Assembly: GCA_965229715.1 (NCBI GenBank) | Contig: CBDDJL010000002.1 | Coordinates: 310,001 to 374,000 of the forward strand | Source: JAVJST01 sp965229715 | GTDB taxonomy: Bacteria; Pseudomonadota; Alphaproteobacteria; Rhodospirillales; Casp-alpha2 | Reading direction: 5' to 3' | DNA: 64,000 bases | Shown here: positions 25,759 through 34,120 of the stretch, piece by piece | Position numbering within the stretch: position 1 is the stretch's first letter | How the letters are laid out: each line of letters starts with the position of its first letter | Program-made: the position numbers and the translations under genes | Notes under the pieces: model-generated | Told to the model about the DNA's origin: nothing | What the model saw: only the letters and a program-made list of their open reading frames with translations | Databases searched by the model: none

Positions 25759-26508
25759 ATGAATCTCTATCCCGCCATCGATCTCAAGGACGGCCAGTGC
25801 GTGCGGTTGCTGCGCGGCGACATGGATGCCGCGACGGTGTTCGGCGACGACCCGGCGGCGCAGGCCCGCGCCTTCATCGATGCTGGCTGCCGCTGGTTGC
25901 ATGTGGTCGATCTGAACGGCGCCTTCGCCGGCCGGCCGATCAACGCCGATGCGGTCGAGGGCATCGTCGGCGCGGCAGCCGACGCGAATGTCCCGGTACA
26001 GCTCGGCGGCGGCATCCGCGATCTCGACACCGTGGTGCGGTGGCTCGATGCCGGCATCGCCCGCGTCATTCTCGGCACCGCTGCGGTCAAAGACCCGGAC
26101 ATGGTGCGGGCCGCGTGCAAGGCGCACCCCGGCCGCGTTGCCGTCGGCATCGATGCGCGCGGCGGCATGGTCGCGGTCGAGGGCTGGGCCGATGTCTCCG
26201 AACTGACGGCGCTCGATCTCGCGCGCCGTTTTGAGGACGCCGGCGTCGCCGCCATCGTCTACACCGATATCGACCGCGACGGCGCCATGCAGGGCCCCAA
26301 CGTCGAGGCGACCAAGGCGCTGGCGGAAACGGCTTCGATTCCGGTCATTGCGTCGGGCGGGATCTCGTGTCTCGACGATCTGGTTCGGCTGCGCGCTGCG
26401 ATCCCGGCGCTCGACGGTGCGATCTCGGGCCGCGCGCTCTATGACGGCCGGCTCGATCTGGCGCAGGCCGTCGCGGCCCTTGCAGGTGATTCCGGGGAGG
26501 CCGCGTAA
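25759..26508 (+). CDS. hisA: ProFAR isomerase (phosphoribosylformimino-AICAR-P isomerase)
   Basis: Isomerises ProFAR to PRFAR in histidine synthesis. The 249-residue TIM barrel has catalytic Asp8 in AIDLKDGQCVRL and the second Asp in GIDARGGMVAVEGW, plus the phosphate-binding ends (IASGGISCLDDL, GAISGRALYDGR). ATG 25759 gives the family N terminus MNLYPAIDLK; ATG 25738 would overlap hisH. The hisF start overlaps the stop (TAATG). Confidence 0.96.
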   Translation: MNLYPAIDLKDGQCVRLLRGDMDAATVFGDDPAAQARAFIDAGCRWLHVVDLNGAFAGRPINADAVEGIVGAAADANVPVQLGGGIRDLDTVVRWLDAGIARVILGTAAVKDPDMVRAACKAHPGRVAVGIDARGGMVAVEGWADVSELTALDLARRFEDAGVAAIVYTDIDRDGAMQGPNVEATKALAETASIPVIASGGISCLDDLVRLRAAIPALDGAISGRALYDGRLDLAQAVAALAGDSGEAA

Positions 26509-27293
26509 TGCTGAAGGTTCGTGTCATTCCCTGTCTCGATGTCGAGGGCGGGCGCGTCGTCAAGGGCGTCAACTTCGTCGACCTCGTGGATGCCGGCGAC
26601 CCGGTCGAGCAGGCCCGCGTCTACGACGCGGCCGGCGCCGACGAGCTGACATTTCTGGACATCACCGCCAGCCACGAACAGCGCGGCACCATCCTCGACG
26701 TGGTCCGGCGCACGGCGGAACAATGCTTCATGCCGCTGACCGTCGGCGGCGGCGTGCGCACGGTCGACGATATCCGCAATCTGTTGCTGGCCGGCGCCGA
26801 CAAGGTCTCGATCATGACCGCCGCGGTGAAGAACCCGGATTTCGTGCGCGAGGCGGCGGAGAAGTTCGGCAGCCAGTGCATCGTCGTCGCCGTCGACGCA
26901 AAGTCGTCGGGCGACGGATTCGAGGTCTTCACCCACGGCGGCCGCGAGCCGACGGGCATCGATGCGGTCGAATACGCAAAGCAGGTGACGTCGCTCGGCG
27001 CCGGTGAAATCCTGCTGACATCCATGGATCGCGACGGCACCAAGCAGGGCTTCAATTTACCGCTGACGCACGCCATTGCCGACGCGGTTTCCGTGCCGGT
27101 CATCGCGTCGGGCGGGGTCGGCACGCTCAACCACCTTGTCGAGGGCGTCCGCGACGGGCATGCTTCGGCGGTGCTGGCGGCCTCGATCTTTCATTTCGGC
27201 GAATACTCGGTCGGCGAGGCGAAACGGCACATGCAGGCGGCGGGCATTCCGGTCCGCCTCGAAAAAGAAGACTGGGACGAGGACCGAACATGA
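26508..27293 (+). CDS. hisF: Imidazole glycerol phosphate synthase, cyclase subunit
   Basis: Cyclises PRFAR with ammonia from HisH to IGP and AICAR. The 261-residue TIM barrel shows the catalytic Asp in IPCLDVEGGRVVKGVNF and the second Asp in VVAVDAKSSGDGF, with ASGGVGTLNHL and AVLAASIFHFGE at the phosphate end. It overlaps hisA by one base and hisE by four. Confidence 0.97.
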   Translation: MLKVRVIPCLDVEGGRVVKGVNFVDLVDAGDPVEQARVYDAAGADELTFLDITASHEQRGTILDVVRRTAEQCFMPLTVGGGVRTVDDIRNLLLAGADKVSIMTAAVKNPDFVREAAEKFGSQCIVVAVDAKSSGDGFEVFTHGGREPTGIDAVEYAKQVTSLGAGEILLTSMDRDGTKQGFNLPLTHAIADAVSVPVIASGGVGTLNHLVEGVRDGHASAVLAASIFHFGEYSVGEAKRHMQAAGIPVRLEKEDWDEDRT

Positions 27294-27637
27294 ACGACGG
27301 CGACCCTGTCGACGGCCGCATTCTCGACGAGCTGTTCGCTGTGATCGAGAGCCGCAAGGGCGGCGACCCCGATGCATCCTATACGGCGAAGCTGCTCCAT
27401 GACGGACGCGAGCGCATCGCCCGAAAGATCGGCGAGGAGGCGGTCGAAACCGTACTCGCCGCGGCCAAGGACGACACCGGAGAGATCGCCGCGGAAAGCG
27501 CCGACGTGCTCTATCATCTCATGGTATTGTGGGCCGATGCCGGCCTACGTCCCGCCGACATCTGGGCGCGGCTCGAGGCGCGGCGCGGCATGTCCGGTAT
27601 CGAGGAAAAGGCGTCGCGCACCGAATCAGCGGAGTAG
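27290..27637 (+). CDS. hisE: Phosphoribosyl-ATP diphosphatase
   Basis: Hydrolyses PR-ATP to PR-AMP, the second histidine step. The 115-residue product is the stand-alone HisE (MazG-like fold) with ERIARKIGEEAVETVLAA and ADVLYHLMVLWAD. There is no HisI domain, and no hisI lies in this operon. ATGA overlap with hisF. Confidence 0.95.
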   Translation: MNDGDPVDGRILDELFAVIESRKGGDPDASYTAKLLHDGRERIARKIGEEAVETVLAAAKDDTGEIAAESADVLYHLMVLWADAGLRPADIWARLEARRGMSGIEEKASRTESAE

Positions 27638-27648
27638 GGAGACGGGCA

Positions 27649-28011
27649 GTGGCTTACGACAACGACAACATCTTCGCCAAGATTCTCCGGGGCGAGATTC
27701 CCTGCAATAAGGTCTACGAAGACGATCACGCGCTCGCGTTTCACGACATCAACCCGCAGGCGCCGGTTCACGTGCTGGTGATTCCGAAAGGCGCTTACGA
27801 GGACTTCACGACGTTCGCGGCAAGCGCGTCCGCCGAGGAGTTCGCGGGCTACACCCGCGCCATCGGCGAGACGGCACGGGTCTTGGGGCTCGAAGACGGC
27901 GGCTACCGGTTGCTGGTCAACAATGGCGCAGCGGCCGGCCAGGAGGTGCCGCACCTCCACGTGCACATCTTCGGCGGCGGGCCGCTCGGCCCGATGCTGG
28001 CCCAACCCTGA
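27649..28011 (+). CDS. HIT-family (HinT-like) nucleotide hydrolase
   Basis: A 120-residue HIT protein. The start YDNDNIFAKILRGEIPCNKVYEDD and the triad HLHVHIFGG are the HinT pattern. HinT hydrolyses AMP-lysine and related phosphoramidates. GTG 27649 was chosen, preceded by GGGAGA about 7 bases upstream. It starts 11 bases after hisE and probably shares its transcript, as in other alphaproteobacteria. Confidence 0.93.
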   Translation: MAYDNDNIFAKILRGEIPCNKVYEDDHALAFHDINPQAPVHVLVIPKGAYEDFTTFAASASAEEFAGYTRAIGETARVLGLEDGGYRLLVNNGAAAGQEVPHLHVHIFGGGPLGPMLAQP

Positions 28012-28049
28012 ACGATGACGAACTGAACGAAGGACGCCTCATCGCGATC

Positions 28050-28559
28050 ATGGCGGACGACGATACCGACGACGATGTCGACGAGGGAGGTCTCAGCCCG
28101 GAGGAGGTTCTGCTCGCCGTGATACGCAAGAGCCGCGCCGAGGCCGCCGCTGACAGACTAACCGGGGACGATGACGAACCGCCCCTCGATATCGAGATTC
28201 CGGAACCCGAGTTGCCGGCTTCGGTATTGATCGATGCGCCGTCCGAGGCGACGATCAAACCGGATGCGGCGCCCCGGCCCGCAGTGCCCGGGGAACCGGA
28301 CCCCGTTCAACCCGCGCCGATGGCCGGGTATGAATTGCCTGGCGCCGCCGGATCCGGGCCCGTTCAGGCGGCGGTGCAAACCGAGCAACGCAAACCGATG
28401 ATCGACCGCCCGGCGGTGCGCGAGACGCCCGCTCAGCTTGCCACCGACGTCGAGCGCGAAAACCCGTTCGTTTACGTTGCGCCCGTGGTGCCGAGGGGCG
28501 ACCCGGGCGGCACCGGGTTCGAATTCTCATTTCGCCCGAAATCGGGCGGGCGCGGCTGA
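28050..28559 (+). CDS. Uncharacterised acidic, proline-rich protein
   Basis: A 169-residue protein with no recognised domain. The first 50 residues are very acidic (ADDDTDDDVDEGG) with one helix (SPEEVLLAVIRKSRAEAAAD). The middle is Pro/Ala-rich and probably disordered. The C terminus (NPFVYVAPVVPRGDPGG) is slightly more ordered. No signal peptide or membrane segment is seen. Codon use matches the neighbours, so it is likely a real gene, but function cannot be inferred. Confidence 0.6.
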   Translation: MADDDTDDDVDEGGLSPEEVLLAVIRKSRAEAAADRLTGDDDEPPLDIEIPEPELPASVLIDAPSEATIKPDAAPRPAVPGEPDPVQPAPMAGYELPGAAGSGPVQAAVQTEQRKPMIDRPAVRETPAQLATDVERENPFVYVAPVVPRGDPGGTGFEFSFRPKSGGRG

Positions 28560-28584
28560 CTGCACAGAGAGAGAGGATAACGCC

Positions 28585-29067
28585 ATGAAGAACGTCTTTG
28601 CTGTGTTGGTCGCCTTGACGCTGGCAGTCGCCGGGTTGCCGGCGCTGGCCGCGGGCGGCGATGGCCTGATCGTCAAGAAAAGCGACTTCGGCGTAACCAA
28701 GACCCTCGACCGCCTCGGCATCGCGCTCGAGCGCGCCGGCATCAAGGTGTTCGCCCGGATCGATCATGCGAAAGGCGCGGCCGGGGCGGGCCTCGATCTG
28801 GCGCCGACGGCGGCCCTCATCTTCGGTTCGCCGAAGATCGGCACGCCGCTGATGCAGTCGAACCCGGCCATCGGTCTCGATCTGCCGCTCAAGGCCGCCG
28901 CCTGGCAGGACGCCGACGGCGCGACGTGGCTCGCCTACACGGACCCGGCGGTGCTCAAGATGCGGTACGGGATCGACGACCGCGATCCGGTGTTTGCGAA
29001 AATGACCGGCGCGCTCGACAAGTTCACCGACATGGCGACGAAGACCGGCGGGCTGCCGGCGCAATGA
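28585..29067 (+). CDS. DUF302-domain secreted protein
   Basis: A 160-residue protein with a clear Sec signal peptide (MKNVFAVLVALTLAVAGLPA, cleavage after ALA). A DUF302 domain follows: SDFGVTKTLDRLGIALERAGIKVFARIDH, FGSPKIGTPLMQSNPAIGLDLPLKA (read in parts) and AYTDPAVLKMRYGI. The family is widespread and periplasmic here; its role is unknown. ATG 28585 was chosen for the signal peptide, with AGAGAGGA about 9 bases before it. Confidence 0.85.
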   Translation: MKNVFAVLVALTLAVAGLPALAAGGDGLIVKKSDFGVTKTLDRLGIALERAGIKVFARIDHAKGAAGAGLDLAPTAALIFGSPKIGTPLMQSNPAIGLDLPLKAAAWQDADGATWLAYTDPAVLKMRYGIDDRDPVFAKMTGALDKFTDMATKTGGLPAQ

Positions 29068-29077
29068 GGAGTTCGGA

Positions 29078-29503
29078 ATGACAGACTGGACGGGCGGGTG
29101 TCTCTGCGGCGCAATCAAGTACCGGGCGACCGCGGATCCGGTGCGCGCCGTCAACTGCCACTGTGGCATGTGCCGCCGGTTTTCCGGTGCGGCGTTTCTG
29201 ACTCACGTGCATTTCCCCGTCGAGCATTTCGAATGGCTCGGCGGCAAGCCAACGGTTTATCGCTCGTCCGGCTGGGGCGGGCGCGGCTTCTGCCCGGCCT
29301 GCGGTAGCTCGATCACCATGCACGAGGACGTGCTGACCGACCGCGTGCAGGTCACCCTCGGCAGTCTCGACCGCCCCGACGACGCCCCGCCCGACGATCA
29401 CGTGTGGTTCAGGGACCGGGTCAAATGGCTGAGGCTCGACGACGACCTGACAAAGTTCGAGACCAGCAGCGATACCGTGCCGACCGACGCGCCGGACGAT
29501 TAA
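29078..29503 (+). CDS. GFA-family zinc protein
   Basis: A 141-residue protein of the glutathione-dependent formaldehyde-activating (GFA/CENP-V) fold. The zinc-binding set is complete: GGCLCGAIKY (Cys8, Cys10), NCHCGMCRRFSG (Cys27, Cys29, Cys32) and GFCPACGSSI. Many members have no proven enzymatic activity, so formaldehyde handling should not be assumed. It starts 10 bases after the DUF302 gene. Confidence 0.87.
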   Translation: MTDWTGGCLCGAIKYRATADPVRAVNCHCGMCRRFSGAAFLTHVHFPVEHFEWLGGKPTVYRSSGWGGRGFCPACGSSITMHEDVLTDRVQVTLGSLDRPDDAPPDDHVWFRDRVKWLRLDDDLTKFETSSDTVPTDAPDD

Positions 29504-29526
29504 CTAGCTGAAAACAAAGCAAAAAT

Positions 29527-29552
29527 CCCCTGCCATGTGCCGCGCGCAGGGG
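29527..29552 (-). terminator. Intrinsic terminator reading leftward
   Basis: On the minus strand, a 7-bp stem GCCCCTGC-type (CCCCTGC at 29527-29533 paired with GCAGGGG at 29546-29552, 12-base loop) is followed by ATTTTTGCTTTGTTTT. It would stop transcripts arriving from comM. On the plus strand it lacks a T run. Confidence 0.55.
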
Positions 29553-29611
29553 CGAAATGCGAATTCAACGGGTAGTCATACCGGCGGCCGACGCCTACCT
29601 TCATCGTCGAA

Positions 29612-29633
29612 TGCTGCAATGCAGCAAATTTTT
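29612..29633 (+). terminator. Short hairpin with T run after the GFA gene
   Basis: TGCTGC (29612-29617), AAT loop, GCAGCA (29621-29626), then AATTTTT. The 6-bp stem is short. It lies about 110 bases after the GFA stop and immediately before the small gene at 29651, so it may be a terminator or an attenuator. Confidence 0.4.
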
Positions 29634-29650
29634 CGTATTGGATGAAGATC

Positions 29651-29854
29651 ATGACGCAAGACCCCCTCAATCTGAACGGCATGAACCGGCGGTCGATCGA
29701 GTACCACATCGCCCGTGCCCGGAAGATGCGATCGAATACCATGGCCGATCTGGCGAAACAGGGCGGCCGCATCGCCGCCGGCCGTCTGGCGATTGTCGCC
29801 CACGCGGTTGCCGATTGGCTGGACGGTCACGCGGAGCAGCGCCGCACCGCCTGA
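29651..29854 (+). CDS. Small uncharacterised protein, 67 residues
   Basis: A short basic protein with one long predicted amphipathic region (RRSIEYHIARARKMRSNTMA, then GRLAIVAHAVADWLDGH). It resembles in style the short DUF1127-like proteins of alphaproteobacteria, but I cannot name a family. ATG 29651 has GGATGAAG a few bases upstream; ATG 29642 is an alternative. It sits alone between hairpins and the convergent comM gene. Confidence 0.5.
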   Translation: MTQDPLNLNGMNRRSIEYHIARARKMRSNTMADLAKQGGRIAAGRLAIVAHAVADWLDGHAEQRRTA

Positions 29855-29921
29855 CCCCAGACCGGGTCATGTCCGGGCGCAGACCCGCCCGACTTCCGTC
29901 TGAACATGTCTGCTCTAACGG

Positions 29922-31481
29922 TCACGCGCTGGCGCGGATCGGCGCTACGTTTTCCGACGACCCGCCCGGCGGAATGCGCCGGTAACTCAGCGCCTCGGCG
30001 ATGTGGATGCGCCGCACCGCGCCGCCGCCGTCGAGATCGGCGAGCGTGCGCGCCATGCGCAGCACCCGGTGATAGCCGCGGGCGGACAGTCTCATGCGTT
30101 CGGCGGCTTCGACCAGTAAAACCCGGCCGGCGGTATCGGGTTCGGCGATCTTTTCCAGCAGAGTGCCGTCGGCGTGCGCGTTACACCGGATATCGTCGGC
30201 GAGACCGGTGAACTCGGCGAAACGAGCCGTCTGAATGGCGCGGGCCGCGGCGACCCGGCGGGCAACATCGGCGGAGGTTTCGCGGGGCGCCGGCAGCGCC
30301 AGATCGGCGGGCGAGACCGCCGGCATCTCGACGGTGAGATCGATGCGGTCGTAAAGCGGACCGGAGATGCGCGCCTGATAGTCGCGTCCGCACCGGGGCG
30401 CTTTCGAGCACGCTTGTCCGGGATCGTCGAGATAGCCGCAACGGCACGGGTTCATCGCCGCGACCAGTTGGAATCGCGCCGGATAGCGGACCCGGCTGTT
30501 GACCCGCGCCACGGTGACCGAGCCGGTCTCGAGCGGCTGGCGCATGGCCTCCAGCGCGGCGCGTTGAAACTCCGGCAATTCATCGAGGAACAGGACGCCC
30601 ATGTGGGCCAGCGAAACCTCGCCCGGGCGGGTTCGCTGGCCGCCGCCAACCAGCGCTGGCATGGAGGCCGAATGGTGCGGATCGCGGTACGGCCGGTGCG
30701 CCATCAGCCCGCCCTCGGGCAGCGTGCCGGCGAGGCTGTGTACCATCGAAACCTCCAGCATCTCGGCCGCCGTCATCGGCGGCAACAGACCGGGCAGGCG
30801 CTGCGCCAGCATCGACTTGCCGGCGCCCGGCGGGCCGAGCATCAGCAGGTTGTGGCCGCCCGCGGCGGCGACCTCGACGGCGCGCTTGGCGCTCTCCTGG
30901 CCCTTGATGTCGGCGAGATCGGCGTAGACCGGCGCTTCGGGCGCCGTGCCCGCCGCCGGCGGGCTCATCACCTGGGTGCCCTTGAAATGATTGATCAGGG
31001 CCAGCAATCCGTCGGCGGCCAGGACCTCCAGCTCCCCGGCCCAGGCCGCCTCGGCGCCCTGTGCCGCCGGGCAAATCAGGCCCTTGCCTTCGGATACAGC
31101 ATGGATTGCGGCGGGCAGCACGCCGGCGACCGGATTGATGCGGCCATCGAGCGACAGCTCGCCCAGCGCAACAAAACTGTCGGCTTCCTGCGCCGGCACG
31201 ATTTCCATGGCGGCCAACAGGCCGAGCGCGATGGGCAGGTCGAAGTGGCCGCCCTCCTTGATCAGATCGGCGGGCGCCATGTTGACCGTGATCCGCTTCG
31301 GCGGCAACGCGAGGCCGAGCGCATGCAGCGCCGAGCGGACCCGCTCGCGCGCCTCCGAGACCGCCTTGTCGGGCAGGCCGACGACGGAGAACGCGGGTAG
31401 GCCGGAGGCGATCTGGACCTGAACGTCGACGTCGAGCACGTCGACGCCGTTGAAGGCGACGGTGGCAATCCGCGCGACCAT
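29922..31481 (-). CDS. comM: YifB/ComM-family Mg-chelatase-like AAA+ ATPase
   Basis: A 519-residue AAA+ helicase. In competent bacteria ComM drives branch migration when transformed DNA is integrated. The N-terminal Lon-like domain (VDVQVQIASGLPAFSVVGLPD), Walker A GPPGAGKSMLAQRLPG (about residue 220), Walker B LFLDELPEF, the Cys cluster PCRCGYLDDPGQACSKAPRC and the C-terminal domain RGYHRVLRMARTLADL are all present. ATG 31481 (VARIATVAF) was preferred over 31538. No other competence gene is nearby. Confidence 0.94.
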   Translation of the reverse strand: MVARIATVAFNGVDVLDVDVQVQIASGLPAFSVVGLPDKAVSEARERVRSALHALGLALPPKRITVNMAPADLIKEGGHFDLPIALGLLAAMEIVPAQEADSFVALGELSLDGRINPVAGVLPAAIHAVSEGKGLICPAAQGAEAAWAGELEVLAADGLLALINHFKGTQVMSPPAAGTAPEAPVYADLADIKGQESAKRAVEVAAAGGHNLLMLGPPGAGKSMLAQRLPGLLPPMTAAEMLEVSMVHSLAGTLPEGGLMAHRPYRDPHHSASMPALVGGGQRTRPGEVSLAHMGVLFLDELPEFQRAALEAMRQPLETGSVTVARVNSRVRYPARFQLVAAMNPCRCGYLDDPGQACSKAPRCGRDYQARISGPLYDRIDLTVEMPAVSPADLALPAPRETSADVARRVAAARAIQTARFAEFTGLADDIRCNAHADGTLLEKIAEPDTAGRVLLVEAAERMRLSARGYHRVLRMARTLADLDGGGAVRRIHIAEALSYRRIPPGGSSENVAPIRASA

Positions 31482-31565
31482 GGGTTGTCCGCCTCCCGCG
31501 ATTGAATCGTAAAGGGAGTCGCAGCCTAGCTCGAACAAATGCAGAACATCAAGAGGAAAGAATCG

Positions 31566-33128
31566 TTAAACGGCCTGTTCGGCTTTGGCCATCGCCGCCA
31601 GTTTGCCCTTTTCCGGTTTGCCGGTCGGGGTGCGCGGCATGTCCGCGATGAAGCGGATGTGCTTCGGCACCATGAACTTGGCCATGCGTTCGCGGCAGTA
31701 ATCGCGGAGATCGTCCTCCGTCAGGCGCGCGCCGGGCTTGAGCACGGCCCACAGCATGACGTCCTCCTCGCCGAACTCCCCCGGAATTCCAATAGCGGCG
31801 CAGTCCTCGACCAGCGGATGGGTCAGCGCGCCCTCCTCGACCTCGTAACCCGACACCATCTCGCCCTTGACCCGGATACGCTCGGCGATGCGGTGCATGA
31901 AATAGAATCGGCCTTCGTCGTCCATGCGGCCGATGTCGCCGGTATGGAACCAGAGATTGCGGCGGCTCTCCAGGGTCTTTTCCGGCATGTCGAAGTAGCC
32001 GTCGGCCATGACGCCGGGCTCCAGCGGGCGGATGACCATCTCGCCGGGCGTGTCCGGCGGCAGCGGATCGTCATTGTCGTCATGAATGGCGACCTCGAAG
32101 TGCGGCAGCACGATACCGCCCGGATGATCCCACTGCGGCACGACGACCCAGCCGGCGTCGGTCGAACCATAGCCGCCGCCGGGGATCAGGTGCAGCTTGA
32201 AGCGCGTGTCGAAATCCTTCTTCGGCACCGGCGCCGGCGTGCCCCAGCAGCGCGTCACCTTGTGCGTGTTTTCCTCGGGGCATGACGGCGCGGACCAGAG
32301 CAGTTGCTGCACCGATCCCAGCATCATGAACCAGGTCACGCCGTAGCGCTTCGCTTCCTTCCAGAACGCCGACACGCTGAACCGGTCGCGCAGGATCACG
32401 TGCCCGCCGGTCATCAGGGTCGGCAGTACGTCGTAATAGGCCGGCCCGATGTGCGACAGCGGATAGAACGAGTAATTCACGTCGTCCTCCGTCACGCGAA
32501 ACGGGCCGATCATGTTTTCCGCCGTTCTGACGGCGTAGCGATGGGACAGCACGCAACCCTTCGACGTACCGGTCGTGCCCGAGGTGAACAGGATCGTCGC
32601 CGGGTCGGTGTCCCTGGCCCATGACTTGATGTGATCGTCGCGGTCCGCGAGCACGTCCTCGAAGGTGACGATCTCCCGGTCCGGGAACATCGCGCAGGCG
32701 CGTGTCGCGCCGTCAACCATGACCAGGGTCCGGATATGGGGAATCGCGTTCCGGACCTGGTCGAGCGCATCGAGATGCGCATCCGAGGTCACGATCAGCG
32801 GCGCCCCGGTCAGATCGATCATGCGGGCGAGCGCGGGACCGCGAAACGCCCGGTTGATGGAAACCTCGACGACGTCGATCTTCTTTAAAGCATAGGATGC
32901 AGCGAGATACGGGATGCCGTTTTCCAGCATGACGGCGGCATAGCGCGGCCCGGAACGCGCGTCGTCCGTGAAGCGCTCGCGCAGTCCGTGGGCGAGCCGG
33001 TTGGTCAACGCCTCAAGCGCAGCGTAGGTCACGCTCTCCCCGGTCTCGGCCATGGTGACCGCGGGCCTGTCGCCGAACCGGTCGGCGCAATCGTGAATGA
33101 GATCGCCGAGGGTGATGCGCAGCGCCAT
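31566..33128 (-). CDS. AMP-dependent acyl-CoA ligase
   Basis: A 520-residue adenylate-forming enzyme that activates a carboxylic acid as acyl-AMP and then acyl-CoA. Motifs: ILFTSGTTGTSKGCVLSH (P-loop, about residue 175), YGSTDAGW, FHTGDIGRMDDEGRFYFMHR, IRVKGEMVSGYEVEEG, and PRTPTGKPEKGKL with the C-terminal catalytic Lys. The layout resembles the CaiC/FadD group of carnitine- and fatty-acid-CoA ligases; the substrate is not determinable. It splits the usual comM-gshB neighbourhood. Confidence 0.85.
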   Translation of the reverse strand: MALRITLGDLIHDCADRFGDRPAVTMAETGESVTYAALEALTNRLAHGLRERFTDDARSGPRYAAVMLENGIPYLAASYALKKIDVVEVSINRAFRGPALARMIDLTGAPLIVTSDAHLDALDQVRNAIPHIRTLVMVDGATRACAMFPDREIVTFEDVLADRDDHIKSWARDTDPATILFTSGTTGTSKGCVLSHRYAVRTAENMIGPFRVTEDDVNYSFYPLSHIGPAYYDVLPTLMTGGHVILRDRFSVSAFWKEAKRYGVTWFMMLGSVQQLLWSAPSCPEENTHKVTRCWGTPAPVPKKDFDTRFKLHLIPGGGYGSTDAGWVVVPQWDHPGGIVLPHFEVAIHDDNDDPLPPDTPGEMVIRPLEPGVMADGYFDMPEKTLESRRNLWFHTGDIGRMDDEGRFYFMHRIAERIRVKGEMVSGYEVEEGALTHPLVEDCAAIGIPGEFGEEDVMLWAVLKPGARLTEDDLRDYCRERMAKFMVPKHIRFIADMPRTPTGKPEKGKLAAMAKAEQAV

Positions 33129-33154
33129 GAGGTCCGATCCCCGCCGCCGGTCCG

Positions 33155-34105
33155 TCAGCCCGAGACTCGCGCCTCGATTGCGTCCCAGATATCGGCTTCC
33201 AGTTGCGTTTCGTCGAACCGGGCGATTTCCTGCAGGCCGGTCGGGCTGGTGACGTTGATCTCGGTCAGCCACTCGCCGATGACGTCGATGCCGACGAAAA
33301 TCATGCCACGCTTCTTCAGTTCCGGCCCGAGCCGTTCGCAAATCTCGATATCGCGCGCCGACATCTCGGATTTCAGGGGCGTGCCGCCGACATGCATGTT
33401 GGAGCGCGCCTCGCCCGCCGCCGGCACCCGGTTGATGACGCCTTTGGCCTCGCCATCGACGAGGATGATGCGCTTGTCGCCCTCGCGGATTTCCGGGAGG
33501 TACTTCTGCACGATCACCGGCTCGCGGTACATGAGCGTGAACATTTCCAGCAATGCATTCAGGTTCTCGTCGCCGGGCGTGACGTGAAAGACCCCGGCGC
33601 CGCCATTGCCGAACAGCGGCTTGACGATGATGTCGCCGTAGCGCTTGCGAAAATCGACGATGCGCGCACGGTCGGACGAAATCAGCGTCGGCGGCATCAG
33701 GTCCGGGAAATGAGTGACGTAGAGCTTCTCGGGCGCGTTGCGCACTTCGGCCGGGTCATTGACCACCAAAGTCTCCGGGTGCACGTGCTCCAGGATGTGC
33801 GTCGCGGTAATATAGGACATGTCGAACGGCGGGTCCTGACGCATCAACACCACGTCCATCTCGGCGAGATCGATTTCCGCCGGCGCGCCCAGGGTGAAGT
33901 GATTGCCCTTTTCGCGGCGCACTTCCATGGGTTCGGCCCGGGCGATCACGCGGCCTTCATCGAGCGCCAGCGCCGACGGCGGGTAGTGCCACAGTTCATG
34001 GCCTCGGTTCTGCGCTTCGAGCGCGAGCACGAAGGTGCTGTCGCCGTCGATATCGACGGACTGGATCGGGTCCATCTGAATGGCAACCTTGAGAGACATA
34101 GGCAT
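33155..34105 (-). CDS. gshB: Glutathione synthetase
   Basis: ATP-dependent joining of gamma-glutamylcysteine and glycine. The 316-residue product has the prokaryotic GSH-S N-terminal domain (KVAIQMDPIQSVDIDGDSTF) and the ATP-grasp domain (IIVKPLFGNGGAGVF, VGIDVIGEWLTEINVTSPTG). Length and motifs are normal. It lies 15 bases after the SirB1-type gene on the same strand. Confidence 0.96.
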   Translation of the reverse strand: MPMSLKVAIQMDPIQSVDIDGDSTFVLALEAQNRGHELWHYPPSALALDEGRVIARAEPMEVRREKGNHFTLGAPAEIDLAEMDVVLMRQDPPFDMSYITATHILEHVHPETLVVNDPAEVRNAPEKLYVTHFPDLMPPTLISSDRARIVDFRKRYGDIIVKPLFGNGGAGVFHVTPGDENLNALLEMFTLMYREPVIVQKYLPEIREGDKRIILVDGEAKGVINRVPAAGEARSNMHVGGTPLKSEMSARDIEICERLGPELKKRGMIFVGIDVIGEWLTEINVTSPTGLQEIARFDETQLEADIWDAIEARVSG

Positions 34106-34120
34106 CGGATCCGCTGGCGG

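Noticed and set aside
30174..31400. 408-codon open frame antisense to comM
   Set aside because: Shadow of comM; composition is Arg/His-rich and unlike any protein family.
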